Positions 20,344-33,771 of a stretch of DNA of 64,000 nucleotides are shown piece by piece. Under the pieces are notes generated by a model. The model saw only the letters and a list, made by a program, of their open reading frames with translations. It was not told the origin of the DNA and ran no database searches. Location of the stretch: contig NC_052481.1 of NCBI RefSeq assembly GCF_009730915.1, positions 2,232,001-2,296,000 of the forward strand, read 5' to 3'. The stretch's first letter is position 1. Every line of letters starts with the position of its first letter. The translations under genes were made by a program, and so were the position numbers. The DNA comes from Dioscorea cayenensis subsp. rotundata. Taxonomy: Eukaryota > Streptophyta > Magnoliopsida > Dioscoreales > Dioscoreaceae.

Positions 20344-23290
20344 ATGGCCGATAGGTATTGGAGGTACGCCGATCCTCGCCATCCTCTCGAGGTCTCCTCT
20401 CACTCCCCTGTCGCTGCTCCCCTGAAGCGTCAACGCTCTGAGTACTCCGGTGTGCCCATTCTTCTCCTTGTGTCCTTTGATTTCTCAGTTTGAATCCTTT
20501 TTCCTTTTGTCTCGATGCATCTTGAATTCTATTCCTGTTGATCTTTGTTGTTCAGTGGGTTTTGATGTGTTCTTTGTTCAATGATCCTTGGAAATCAGCA
20601 TCAATTGTGTAGGCTCACTTAGATCCGCGCTTTTAATAGTTTACTGATTGATTCTTGGAATTCTTGTGTTTGTATTGAAAATTTATAGATTCTAGTTCTG
20701 GAAATCTATGTTTCTTGCTCGTGAAGCCTGTGTGATAGTTTGCTGATTTTTGCTGATTGATTTTTGAATTGGTTGTATTGAAGGTTGATAGATTGGAATG
20801 CTAGTAACTAATGTATTTAGTTTGTGGAATTTCTGTATACGCTGATGTGGATTTCATGGAGATTTTACTGCATTTATACCTTCATCTTTTTGTAGGAGAG
20901 GTTACTGTCTATTGGCAAGTGGCAACATTCATTTGTTCAAATTTCAACAAAGTTTAACTTGTTGGTCCTATAATATATAATAACTTAGTAACCAAAGGTT
21001 TTTCAAACTCTTCTCGAAATGATGTTTTTATCTAATTTTTTTGTCAATTTTCCTGCTGTGGCATAGTTGTGTGATCTTGGACGTACAAAGATAAGCCATA
21101 GAATAGGTATTCTAATTTATGCTCTGTTGAAGATTGGCTAACACTGAATTTATCAGAGTTTAGCTGATTAATATGACCATCTTTGAGAAATCTTGGTTGT
21201 CAAAATTGTGTCTGGTTAAAATCATTTAAGTTAATGCATGAGCCAAGGACATCCTTCTGTATCACTTCTTGGTTGGTCTAAAATTTTGCTTGTTATCGAC
21301 TTCTGTATATCACATCTTTTGTTCAATAGCTTGACCAAAATTAACATCTATTTCTTTTATGCACATTAACCTTTTGTTCTCACTGGTGCAATGATGTTGA
21401 TCACTTTGAAGAGCTATATGCCAGTCCAGAATCATATGGCTACCATCCTTTCGATGAAGAGAGGATTCCCCACCGTGTAATTGGAGATACTGAAAGCCTT
21501 GGGGCATCTTATGACCGCTACTTAAGGAGTGGAGTATGCCTGATTACTTTCATATAAGTGGGGTTTTCACTATTTTGTTTAACAAAAATACAACGCTAAA
21601 GTTTGATTGAAATATTCCAGGAAATTTCTTTATATGCTTCTGGCGAGTCTGTTAGGACTATGACTGGTGGAAGGGGCAGTCATCATGTTTCAGGCTTGGA
21701 GAGTCGAAATATTCAGTATAGCAGCAATGGAAGACCAGATACACCTCTTCCGCCGGATGCTTCAAATACCTTATATGTGGATGGCCTTCCTGCAGACTGT
21801 ACTCAAAGGGAAGTGGCTCGTATCCTTGATTCAGTAATCTAATGTCTTAACACTTCTTGGTCTTCTCTTGTTCCTTCATTTTTTGTAGATATTTTTCGTC
21901 CTTTTGTAGGTTTCCGGGAGGTCAGGCTTGTGTGCAAGGAGAGATATGTAAGTCAATGAAGTTTGCTGAATGTGCTCATTTTGGTTACAGCAAATCATCA
22001 TGTACACAATTGATTCACCTTTTCTTCTTGTGTATTTTGATTTTGTTGCAGACAGGAGGTGATCCATTTGTTCTTTGCTTTGTAGACTTTAAAACTCCAG
22101 GCCAAGCTGCTGTTGCTCTGGAAGCCTTGCAAGGTAAAACAATACACTCTGCATATTAAGTGCATTGCCTGGGATGTTTAAGCTCACAATAAATTGCGCT
22201 TACTACTTTTTAGCTGCTTGTCTGTGCTCATTGTAAGGTTATGCTGTTATAGTCCCCTTGTAGTCAGCATAAATTGCTTTTCTGTTTTTTTTTCCATCTT
22301 CACCTACTTAGTTTTGTTGTTCGGTACACTGTTCTTGTAGAACTTTTCAACCAGTATCCTTGGTTATACCAAGACTAACTGGCATATACTGTTGTCAGAC
22401 AATTCTAAAAGAATATGCAAAAGTTTAAGCAATTCTCGGTAGGATGCAAGAAGAATTTGACATGTTTCTTTGTAGTATCAGTGCATATGTGGAGCAGTCC
22501 TGGTCATCCTCATTGAGTGAAATCTTCCTTATGTGGAGGGCAACGATGTTTGTACCATGGATATCAAGTGTGTAGTCTTATTACTGACAGTCTAGCTGGT
22601 AATGTTTATGTGAAATCAACTGATTAATGCAAAATATTATGCTCTACTGTTCCTTTGGTCCTTTGGAAATAGGTATAAATGTATAATTTAGTTGATCTCC
22701 CTCCATACCTAGTTTGAAACCTTTTTAATTCATCCTTCCACATCAATTGATTTGGTTAAAAATAAAGAGCTATTCATGTTCCTGGGTTGTCATATGACTC
22801 ATATCTCTGTTGTCTTTGGCCACGTACTTGCAACTTTTAATTTCCTTCTCTTTTTGGTCATAGAGTGCAAATTGTATGTCTTGTTGCAGTTCATAATTAT
22901 AATGTCATCTTCTGTATTTTTATTTCTTGATGGTTGAAAATTAACCATCGGATATGTAAATTCCCTAATGTAGTTATATAATGTCTATATTTGTTCATAT
23001 TGAGTGCTTGATGCTGTTTTTTGGAAAGCAAATATAATTACATTAGCTCAACTTTATTGAGGTTCGCATCAAAGCAAATATGATATGGCTGTATTCTCAA
23101 GTACATTCCTTCTATTTGATATTGTTCAGTAATCCTTCCTAGAAATCACAGTTTCAATATAAGATCGTAGCTATTCTATCTTGCAGGTTATATATTTGAT
23201 GAGCATGACCGCCAATCAGCCAATATGAGGCTACAATTTGCCCGATTTTCTGGTCCAAGGTTAAGTGGAGGGTCTCGTAGTAGACATTGA
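20344..23290 (+). CDS. single-RRM RNA-binding protein, nuclear-speckle NSR-like
   Basis: Six coding exons: 20344-20449, 21412-21533, 21621-21819, 21889-21947, 22052-22133, 23187-23290. They join to 223 residues. The start MADRYWRY, the IGDTESLGASYDRYLRS segment (about 65-76) and the linker LPPDASNTLYV are conserved in a plant RRM family that includes Arabidopsis NSRa/NSRb. The RRM spans about 125-208 (RNP2-like LYVDGLP, RNP1-like FVLCFVDF) and the tail is Gly/Ser/Arg-rich. NSR proteins are reported to sit in nuclear speckles and modulate alternative splicing together with long non-coding RNA; that role is family knowledge, not seen here. The exon 2 acceptor (TTTGAAG/AG) is the least certain splice site. 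The last intron is about 1.05 kb. Confidence 0.87.
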
Positions 23291-24362
23291 TTTGTACTGC
23301 TTTTTCAGGTGACTTGTAAAATTAATTTGAAGTTTGTGCATGAAAATTAATTTGAAGTTTGTACATGATGAAATTATCCTAAAATTTCCAACCATTTCCT
23401 TGTAGGCGATGATGGATGGGAGGTTCTGCAAACTGTGGGTCATAAATACAAGTATTAGAGAAATCTTTTGGCTGTTATTTTCTTTAAAAGTCTATGAATG
23501 TGGTCATAGGAGGTGTGCTTTTTAGAGAAACCTTTTTAAGCTATTGCAGCCTAATGTTGTGGCAATTGCATAAATTCACAACTATATGGCTTGCTAGATT
23601 GACATCGTTGTATGTTGGAAATTGGAAGAATAATATTTTATGTGACATTAAATGGCTTATACTGACTTTCATTTGTATTCTTTTCATGGTTTACATTTCA
23701 AGCTTGAGCCTTGTGCACCAGTTTTTCCATGACAGGTGAGAGACACTAATGTTTTCAGCATATAGATTGACATTTTGAAATCCATGGATTCTTTATCATG
23801 ACATTGCTTAATGGTCTTGTGAACTGTATTATTTGTCTGTTTAAAATATTGATGATGGCCGCATTTTATTGCAATATTTATCATACAGGAGGTGTGCTTT
23901 GTGGCAGTTTGATTCATTATCATGTTCCATGCTTTGTGCCTGATGTATATATGTAATCAAATTTGGAAAGTATTCACTACTAATTTCTGCTGCTACTTAT
24001 ATTTCTTCTTCTGTTATTTTTAAAACTATTAAATTAAGTATTCTTGAAGGAAATTCTTTCATGCTTTCATTTTGTTCCTATAATTTTCAGTTCATCTCTC
24101 TTTATATAATATTTTATATGATAATACTGTTTCCTCTAATTAGTCTTTCAGTTAACTACCTCTTGCTGAGTCCTAATTTTCTTCACAATAATTCAAGCAA
24201 ATTGTTGTGGTTTATCAAGTGTCTTATGCATGTGAAACTGCAAATGACCATGCTTGCATTTTAAGTCAACTCATGACTTTTATTACTATCATTGACCCAG
24301 AACAATAAATTGTTACAGAGCCCATATATTACTGCTTTAGCATTCTATTATTGTACTCTCCT
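23291..24362. other. intergenic between convergent genes
   Basis: Probably 3' UTR sequence of the flanking RRM (+) and response-regulator (-) genes plus spacer. The phrase AAATTAATTTGAAGTTTGTGCATG is nearly repeated at about 23,319 and 23,343. No gene seen. Confidence 0.5.
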
Positions 24363-25377
24363 CTACAGATTTTCATCCACTTCCTGCAGGAGTGCGGAGA
24401 GTTTAGCGCAAGTCATTGGCTTTGCAAAAAATTCATCAGCACCTGCATTGAGGAAATCCTGCTTCTCCTTGTCCGTTGAGCACGCACTCACACCTACCAG
24501 CTTCACACGCACGCCCATTCCCCTCAGGTACTTTGTTGCCTGTCACTTATGCAATTCTTTAGTTAGTGTGTATTTAATCAAGTGGAAGCAGCATTATGTA
24601 GGTTGAACTAGGTGTTATTTTATTCCTTATTTGCAGAGCTTGAGTACGTATAAAGGCTAAATATCAAATAAATCAAAGTTGAAAACTATAAACTTGATTT
24701 TTTTTTTTCAGTTATTCCTAGAAGTGTAGAATCTATTTAGATGCTTTTATATATGAACTTAGGATTTAAATAGTTTTACTGGCGTTCTATATATATCATC
24801 TTTTGAGTATAAATTAGATATTGAATTAACATATTTTTTACTATATCTAGGTTAAGTTCGAACAAGTTTCAAACCATTTAAGACCTTGAAGATTGTTTTA
24901 TGAAAAGCCTGACTCAGGACTGGTTAACTCTGATTTGGACTCAAAAACCTTGTATGTAAATCCTGAATTCAGATAATTATTGTATTATTTCTGATTTCTT
25001 TTTCAAAATTAATCAATTTGTGTCCAAACTTGCCTTGAAAACAAGAGGCTGAACCTGAATTTTTTCAAAGTCAGTTTTAAAGAAGAAACTACTACCTCTA
25101 GACCAGTCATAACTGGCATCTCCCTATCCATCAGCACAAGATTGAAGTTCTCTCCTGCGATAAAAAGATCCACAGCTTCCTTTCCATTCACTGCTTCTTT
25201 GCCTTCGACTTTGAGGGTTCTTAGCATTGCCATTGTAATATTGCGCACCATCTTGTCATCATCAACAACAAGAACCCTCAAGTTGTTCTTAAAGCCAGGG
25301 TCACTACTGTTCAGAAAGTTATTCATCTTCTTGTAGCCTGAGGAACTTCCACTGAATGCCATTTCCTTCCTACTCAT
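24363..25377 (-). CDS. type-C two-component response regulator
   Basis: Two exons on the minus strand, 25377-25096 and 24530-24363, give 149 residues. After a Ser-rich N-terminus the protein is a single receiver domain (about 32-145). It has the acidic triad VVDDD (39-41), phospho-acceptor Asp84 in LVLMDREMP, Ser109 in VGVSAC and Lys131 in FFAKP. There is no B-type Myb domain. The short form and the sequence around the acceptor (LMD-EMP) match type-C regulators (ARR22/ARR24-like), which accept phosphate from HPt proteins and can damp the cytokinin phosphorelay. The start was set at 25,377 because a stop precedes it in frame; ATG at 25,362 is an alternative. Confidence 0.88.
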
Positions 25378-26019
25378 TGAAAAATTCTTTTTGTTAGAAT
25401 CAAGAAGCACTTAAAGTTAGTTTACCATATCTGAATAAGGTAAAACAACAGTAGAGATCATAGATAGAACTCCATGTGATTTGAATGGAATCATTGTATG
25501 CTTCTTCAAAAGCCATCTACTTATGAAGCAAATGATGAAACCTAAGACTCATGATTTAGTGCCAATCATGAAGAAAATTACCATGTTTATAGAAACAAAA
25601 AATGAACAACAGGGTTATTGCTTTAATAGAAACTATAATGAAAAAAAGAAATTACAATATGTATAATACATTGCACCATAAGAACTAATTGGGAAAACGA
25701 AATTGGATGATGGAAGCACATTATGCAAACATCTGGAAAGTCAGAAATCCTTAATGAGAATGAGATCAAAGATAATGTTCATCACCTTGGTATGTCCTAA
25801 GGGTTGAATGTAGGCTAGGCTAGCAATGCGTGGATTATGAATTGCACAAGTGCTCCTTAAATAGGGATTGAAGGCATCTTCGACCATCTCCACCAAATAT
25901 CAAGTTTGATATGCTGAGATATTCAAGGATAATGTTTGGATTATAGAAATAAAAACTAGATCATGTAAAAAATAAAAAAAAAATCACACGCAAGATACGG
26001 TGTGGTTGATTTTGTGTGC
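25378..26019. other. intergenic upstream of the response regulator
   Basis: Should contain the promoter of the minus-strand response regulator. No gene or clear element seen. Confidence 0.4.
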
Positions 26020-26249
26020 CAGCATGCCTTCAAATACATGGTTTTGTGTAATGGTACATTTTCAAACACGTGGTTTTGTGTGATGGTATATCTTTAAATA
26101 TCTGGTGTTTTGCAATAGTCTATCTTCAAATCCACAGTTTTGTGCCGCGGTATGTCTTCAAATATGTGGTTTGGTGTAATTGCGTCTTTCTATACTTGGT
26201 CTTGTTTATGTATCTTTCAATATGTTGTTTTGTGTGATAGTATATCTTA
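26020..26249. repeat. degenerate minisatellite, about 36-44 bp unit
   Basis: About six imperfect copies of a unit reading roughly CTTCAAATATGTGGTTTTGTGTRATGGTATAT, split into words such as TTCAAATACATGG, TTTTGTGTGATGG and GTATATCTT. Two more units occur at about 27,208-27,265. A Stowaway element sits at its right edge. Confidence 0.65.
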
Positions 26250-26251
26250 TA

Positions 26252-26607
26252 CTCCCTCCGGTCCTATTTACAGGTCCACTTTAACCAATTTACGCCCATT
26301 AAGAAAATCAGTTAAAATTAGTCGTTATCTTAAATTCATGAAACATTCTATCAACTTTCCAAAATTAACTCCATTTAAAAACCATCAAGATTTCATTAAT
26401 TTCTCGTTATAATTTAATTATATCTTTTATTCTCTCTCAATTTAGTGTTTTAGTTTTTCAAAAAGTATTGGAAAATGTAGTAGTATTTCAAAGATAAAGG
26501 GTAAAGTTGGAAAAAACTATTTAATGCTTCATAGATTTCCAAGTTGACATGTAAAAAGAACCAGAGGAAGCTTCTTAAATGAGACAAGTAAAAAGGACCG
26601 GAGGGAG
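26252..26607. mobile_element. Stowaway-type MITE (Tc1/mariner)
   Basis: A 356-bp unit with inverted ends CTCCCTCCGGTCC and GGACCGGAGGGAG, flanked on both sides by TA (26,250-26,251 and 26,608-26,609). CTCCCTCCG ends plus TA duplication define plant Stowaway elements. No coding capacity of its own; the open frame across it is spurious. Confidence 0.92.
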
Positions 26608-26609
26608 TA

Positions 26610-28978
26610 TTAGACTAACTAATACTCCTATATCAGCAACATTAGTAATTATGGATTGAAAATATGTTGCGTCTCTTATCCTATTAGCTTAAGCTTTTTG
26701 ATTGAATTGTACATATGCAATGCTTGTTTGGTTTGCAGTTATTGTGGTATCAGAACCTGGTTAATTGTTTTGTTCATGTGTCTACTTAAAAGTTAAAATA
26801 GACCCACACATATCACATGGACGCATTAGAGTAATAATTGTCTCACACTGTTTAATGTATTAAGTTTGGTGTTAGATGCAAAAGTAAAAATATTATCTTG
26901 GCATGATTCAACTCATAAGCTTAATTGGATGAGAGACCTCAACTCATATTTAGGTCAAAACTTATTACATTAATTGATGTAGGGCTCTTAGTTGCTCTAA
27001 TTCTCCTCTTGATATGTGTTGACCAATATTTCTAGGCATGTTGCAAACAAACCAATAACTTAAAGTTTTGATACTTTATTAGATGCAAACCAAACACATT
27101 CTCTTGGCCCATTAAGCTAATTGGATAAGAGATATAGACTTATATATTCAAGTTTAAACTCACTGCATTAACCAATATGAGACAATTAGTTACTCTAATA
27201 TCTTTGTCTACGTGGTTTTGTGTAGTATATCTTCAAATATGTGGTTTTATTAATCGTATATATTCAACAACCTATGTATTTTTGCCTTTTGTGGTCTAGT
27301 ATGTGCCTTAATGAAATAAAGTTAGAACCACAAATAAAATCCAACCTCTAACCTTTTTCTTCCTTCTATTGTTCTTAACAAGAGATATCAATATATCTTA
27401 AATTTATTTTTTAAGGGTATCTTTGAATGCATGTATATGATACTTCTGCTAAATTAGAATAAGATATGTCATCACTTTAATCTAACTGATAGAGTCAAAT
27501 TGTGTTTGTGTTTCCTTATTTGGGTAACAATCAAGAGAACTGCACATAGTACAGTATAGTACATGCGAAACAAATGTATATGTGATATTAGATATTCATT
27601 AGGTATATAGTATTATCACTATAGATTTTTTGGATCTAAAATCTATTTTATTTACAATTTGTAGTCCATTGTATTTATATGTGTAGATGGATTTCATTTC
27701 TCTTTCGTCTGTGACTATGTGGATTGAAGTTTCTAATCATATGTGCCACTAAAATTGTGTATCTGCGTAAGTACTCTGTAAAGAAGGTAAAATGAGCTGT
27801 AGGAAAAGAAAAGTAATAATGGAAATTGACTGAAGTAAGTAAAGAAACTTTTACCAATACGTTAGATTTCATTTGCTCAACCATCTTCTTTTTATCATTC
27901 AACCAAACATTGAAAAATAGTTTTCCTTCATGATTTCTTTTTGTTTCCTTCATTTACCCATATCAGTCAATGGTTGTGTTTCATTAGAGGTTATATAGTG
28001 AGAGAAAAGAAAAAAAAATAGCAGAATGCATTCATTTATTTTCTCTTCTATCTCCTCTTTTTTTTCCTCTCTCTCTTAACCAGCAATAAGGCAGTTTAGC
28101 CCCTTATTTTGTAACCTTCTTTTTCTCACTGCCCATGTGAGATTATGCAGTAGTAAGTTGTAACCACTAGCATGGGCTTGTGATTTGAAGGAGGTGAAAG
28201 GTATTATTACTCTAACTGTACTCAGAAGTTGATTTGACTTAACCTATATTAGTTAATGTTGATTGATCACATTATATTAGTTTGGTAATATACCAACTTA
28301 TTCCAATCCCAACTTGGAATAAATCAAAGGCAGGTTGACATTAGATTATAACATAAGATTAAGTTCAAAATATTTATCTTAATTTTGAAACACTAGTCCA
28401 GGAACCCGTGCATAAGTTGGTTTACATGTTGCTCTTTCTTTCTCATAAATCTATTTGCCCGTTTTATCATCTACCATGACTAATTGGACATGCCATCTCT
28501 TGAATCTAAGAGATACAAGGACTGTTAAGTTGATACCATACAACTATACAAGGAGTGTTAGGTTGGACCTCTCTATGGGTGAATCTCCTCCACAAATTGG
28601 AAGGAAAATGCCTTACTTGTCCCATTCTAGCATTTATCTCTGCTTATATCCTTGTATTTATAGGTGATTCTTTTCATTGATTAGCTTCCAGAATGCATTG
28701 AAATGCCAAGCTACCAGGTTGGAGGACACATCAATCAAAACATGTATGCATTTGTGTTCCTCGATCCTTACACATTGGTGCCTGTGATTCACATCCGTTT
28801 ACTTGGCTGATATCTATTGGTTGAAATATTGAATACATGACTTTCTGTATTTGCTTCATATTTTGCATGAGATTCATAGCATTGGCAGATCATCCTTGGT
28901 ACAACCCCTTCAATAATTTCCAATCTCAGCTTTTATAAATTAGATTGACGACGAAGGAGGAGGAGAAAAAGAGGAGGC
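26610..28978. other. AT-rich intergenic region
   Basis: No gene. It holds a pair of diverged direct repeats (about 26,868-27,005 and 27,067-27,203) sharing TTAGATGCAAA, CTTAATTGGATRAGAGA and a TTAGTTGCTCTAAT-like phrase, plus two further minisatellite units. The last few hundred bases should include the promoter of the downstream oligopeptide transporter. Confidence 0.5.
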
Positions 28979-31900
28979 ATGGAATCCTCAATGGAAGAAG
29001 CGAAGCATCAAATCACAAGGCCGTTATGTAAGTAAAACTGATAATTTTCTTTCTCCCTGTTCTCCATGGCCTGTTTCAATCTCCTAATAGTCTCAACTCT
29101 TCTGCAGTGCCTGCAAACCAGCCATCAACATCCTCATCTGCTGAAAAAGAAGAAGAGAACTCTCCCATAGAGCAGGTGGCGTTGACAGTGCCGACCAGCG
29201 ATGACCCAACAATACCTTGCTTGACATTCCGCATGTGGGTGCTTGGCACTCTTTCATGTGTGCTACTGTCTTTCTTAAACCAGTTCTTCTGGTACCGGAA
29301 GGAACCATTGTCCATAACATCTATATCAGCACAGATTGCTGTGGTTCCAATTGGGCACCTGATGGCGGCTACATTGACAGAGAGAGTGTTCTTTAGAGGA
29401 ACTCGCTGTGAGTTTACATTGAACCCAGGACCATTCAACATGAAGGAGCACGTCCTTATCACCATCTTTGCCAACTCCGGCGCTGGTACTGTGTACGCCA
29501 TTCACATTGTCACTGCAGTGAAGGTCTTTTACAGAAAACACATCACCTTCTTTGTTTCCCTTCTCGTCATCCTCACTACTCAGGTTGTCTTAATTTTCTC
29601 CTTTTAGAAACAAACAAATTTATGGTCATAACAATGGTGAAATGGTGGTTAGGTGCTTGGATTTGGCTGGGCGGGAATATTCCGGCGGTATCTGGTGGAG
29701 CCAGCGGCGATGTGGTGGCCCTACAATCTGGTGCAGGTTTCCCTCTTCAGGTGCCTCTCTTCCTCTTTCTGTATATAAAAATCCTTGAATTGTCACTAAC
29801 AAGGACTAAATTTAACATTTAAGCTATAACACAGCATTACCTGTCAACCTTTCTATCTCCCTCCCTCTCCCCCTCCCACCCTTGAATAGGAGTATGTCCT
29901 GAAGTAAGGTGCTTTAGGTTTTTGTTTTGATTGTTAGGAGTCTCAAATCTCCCCAGAAAATGAAGGGTCCCAATGGTTTGGAGGGAGGATCAACCTCTTT
30001 TCCCTTGATTTCTCTTTCAATAAGAAAATAACTTTGATATTTGGCCTTAAAATTAAATAAATCTTATCAGAAAATTAAGCCTTGTATAATTAGCCATAAA
30101 AAGTCAGGCTTGAATCCTATCTGGACTTGCTTAAATTATGTTTCTCATTAATTAACTTGTATTTCTATATGTATTCGTCCCCTGCATTCCATGTACAGCT
30201 GATGCCTGATGGCTTGCTGCGGGCCAATGTCCTTTTCTTAGAAAGGGATTTAAAGCTGTTGCCAAGGCGTTATTACAAAAAATTCTGTTCATGATATAAT
30301 ATTTTAAAGTTTCTCCTTTGAAATATCATTTTAAACTCTTTTGAATCTTTTAATAAAATACTCGTTCATAATCTTTTGATATTCAAGATATTCTACTTTA
30401 ATCAATGAAATCACAGTAGGTTCATTATGACTTGTATTGTTAGGATTTAAGAACACATCATGAGACATTGGTGTCTAGCGCCCACCATGCAATGACAGCT
30501 CCTCCCCTTTCTTTGGCCCTCATGCTATTGGAAGTTTTGTTCCACATATCCAAAAATTTTCTTGTTTTCTTCTATTCTTAAAACAAGGCTTCCGTCTTTT
30601 CTTAATTCCTTTTCAACTAAATTTTTGGTGGCATAGTCTACCACGCATGTGTTCCGTAAGGATTCTTCATAGGTTCTCTTTCAATCAAGTTGTAGATAGG
30701 AATGGCAATTGTTGTGTCCGGGCCGGGCTTATCCAACATGACTGGGAAACTGACCAAAGATTCGGGCTTGGGTTGGGCTTAGAACTGGTTCAAAAATACA
30801 TGCTTACATGCCTACCTCATTTGATTTGTTTGGTGGTGGACCGGTGGTAGTTGCCAATTGGGATGATGGTTTGGTGGACCACCATCTATATGACAACTAT
30901 TAAAACTAGTAATGGATGAGTAGTACTAGTTACAGTCTTTTGCCAACTTGTTTTGCAGCTTTCTTTAATGATAAACAGGTTCCTTGTGTTCAACATGTGG
31001 AATTTGTTTCTCAATCAAAAGCCTGCAAAAGAATCCTATGTTACAGCATCTATGCATGTGTCTGCTATACATAATAATGAGCTCTACTCTCAAATCAAGA
31101 TAAAATTAGTTCTTTTTTACCTAATTAATCTACATTCCGCATTCTTTGATAAATTGGAGTGTTTTGGAGGGTCGTTGCCTCAGACTCTGCATTAGCTACT
31201 ATGGAATATGGACACTAACTTTAAAATGGGTTTATATCTGATTGTGCATCAAAGAATTCTTATTTTTCATGCTCATTGAAGAACAAGAGTGATATTTATT
31301 AGCATTATGTTCATGTTAATAATAAGTTCATCATTTTTTCATGTTTCATTGAAGAATAAAATTGAATAAATGTTCTGTTTATCAACTGGTATGCGTTGCA
31401 ATCACAGGGCACTTCATGAGAAGGAAAGACGAGTCAAAGGTGGCCTGACCCGGAACCAGTTCTTTCTCATAGCTTTCATCTGCAGCTTTGCTTACTATGT
31501 TTTCCCAGGGTATCTTTTTTCAATGCTTACCTCACTTTCCTGGGTCTGCTGGATTTTCCCCACTTCCGTGCTTGCCCAGCAGCTTGGTTCTGGTCTCTAT
31601 GGCCTTGGCATTGGTGCCATTGGCCTTGACTGGTCAACCATCTCCTCCTACCTTGGCAGCCCCTTAGCAAGCCCATGGTTTGCCACAGCCAACATTGCTG
31701 CTGGCTTTGTGTTCATCATGTACATTATCACTCCAATTGTCTACTGGTCAAACCTCTACCACGCTAAGACCTTCCCCATATTCTCTGATGGCCTTTTCAC
31801 TTCATCAGGCCAAGTTTACAATATCTCCAGCATCATAGACTCTGACTTCCACCTTGATGTCCAGGCATATGAAAAGAATGGACCTCTTTATTTAAGTGCG

Positions 31901-33285
31901 TTTTTTGCAGTGACTTACGGTGTTGGCTTTGCTTCTCTTACTGCTATCATCACTCATGTTGCACTCTTCCACGGAAAGTAAGTTTGTCTTCAGAAAAAAA
32001 GCGATACAAATTGATGCATGTTTGTAGATAGTAATCAACGCATTACTTGTCCAGGGAGATATGGCAGATGAGTAAGTCCGCATTTCAGGAGAAGAAAATA
32101 GACGTGCACACGAGGCTCATGAGGAAGTACAACCAGGTTCCTGAGTGGTGGTTTATCTGCATCCTCATTGCCAACATAGCCCTTACCATCTTTGCTTGTG
32201 AGTATTATATTGATCAACTTCAGCTTCCCTGGTGGGGTGTTCTCCTGGCTTGTGCTCTTGCTATCTTCTTCACTCTACCCATTGGGATCATCACTGCCAC
32301 AACTAATCAGGCATCTAATTACTATTTCTATTTAATATTTAAGCTTCTCGCCAACCTTATTGATATGAGTGTTTTTCTTTTTCTTCATTTGAATTCTTAT
32401 AGACACCAGGGTTGAACATCATAACTGAATACGTAATGGGATATTTGTATCCCGGGCGCCCAGTTGCTAACATGTGTTTCAAGGTGTATGGATACATAAG
32501 CATGACTCAAGCCTTAACCTTCCTTCAAGATTTCAAGCTTGGCCACTACATGAAGATCCCACCCAAGACTATGTTCATGGCTCAGGTTTCTCTACCATTT
32601 ATACTTTCTAAAGAATTGGATTGAATATGAATTTGATGATAATTTTGTGTAACAATGGCAATGACAGGTGGTGGGAACTTTAATCGCGGCATTTGTGTAC
32701 CTTGGCACAGCATGGTGGCTAATGGACAGTATCCCAAACATCTGTGACACTGAACTTCTCCCTTCGGACAGTCCCTGGACATGCCCGGCAGACCATGTCT
32801 TCTACGATGCATCGGTCATTTGGGGTCTCATCGGTCCCCGGAGAATCTTCGGAGACCTAGGTTACTACTCTGCTATTAACTGGTTCTTCCTGGGCGGCGC
32901 GGTGGCTCCTATTCTTGTTTGGTTTGCTCACAGGGCATTCCCTCAACATGAATGGATAAGGCTCATTAACATGCCAGTCCTGATTGGTGCCACTGGGCAA
33001 ATGCCTCCGGCCACCGCCGTGAATTATACGTCATGGATTATACTTGGTTTTCTCTCAGGCTTTGTGGTTTATAGGTACAGGAGAGATTGGTGGCAACGTC
33101 ATAACTATGTGTTATCTGGAGCACTGGATGCTGGGCTTGCTTTCATGGCTGTGTTGTTGTACTTGTGCCTGGGTTTGGAGAACATAAGTTTGAATTGGTG
33201 GGGTAATGACTTGGATGGTTGTCCTCTGGCTTCTTGTCCAACTGCTAAGGATGTTATTGTTGAGGGTTGTCCTGTTTTCTCATGA
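28979..33285 (+). CDS. oligopeptide transporter (OPT family, PT clade)
   Basis: Seven coding exons: 28979-29027, 29108-29583, 29653-29750, 31408-31977, 32055-32310, 32403-32585, 32668-33285. They join to 749 residues, normal for plant OPTs. Signature [10 protein letters not shown] and [14 protein letters not shown] are in the N-terminal half; KIPPKTMF (a KIPPR variant) is encoded late in exon 6. Many hydrophobic segments fit a 12-16 TM carrier. OPTs import small peptides and metal-linked compounds with protons across the plasma membrane; which substrate applies here cannot be read from sequence. Intron 3 is 1657 bp. Intron 5 (32311-32402) starts with GC (CAG/GCATCT) and ends TAG. The acidic Ser-rich N-terminus is cytosolic. 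Confidence 0.94.
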
Positions 33286-33771
33286 TTTTGGTTTACTTCC
33301 ATTTGCTTTGCAGGACTTGTTATTGTGTCTAGATTTATATTTCTGGGGCTCTCTGCTTCTTCTCCCAATTAGATAAATCAAAACATACCAAAACATGGCA
33401 AACATGTTTTTTTATTTGTAGATTTATTTTACTGCCTTTTATTTTGATTTATTTACACTTTTAATTTGGATATAGATTTTTATTTTTTAATAAGTTGATT
33501 TCAAATCCTATAAAGGTTAAAATTTGGTGTTTATTTTCAAGTGTTTAAATTGAGCTAGGGCACCAAACAAACGGTGGTTACTCGGATCTTAATTTTACAA
33601 GCTGCAGGAGCTCAATCTAAAGACACAATTATTAATTTTACAATTGTAATTGTAACAGTAACATAAGAACAACTTATCAACTCGTTGGGTTGTTGTTTAA
33701 GTTAAGATTTTTCAAATCTCCCACAACTAAAAGTCCACAGAAACCAAATTCCGCATCTCAAAGCCACAACA
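33286..33771. other. spacer between OPT and PPR genes
   Basis: OPT 3' UTR followed by AT-rich DNA and the probable short promoter/leader of the PPR gene. No other feature seen. Confidence 0.5.

Noticed and set aside
29076-29541. Minus-strand open frames over the OPT exon 2
   Set aside because: They lie antisense to a well-supported exon and have no domain.
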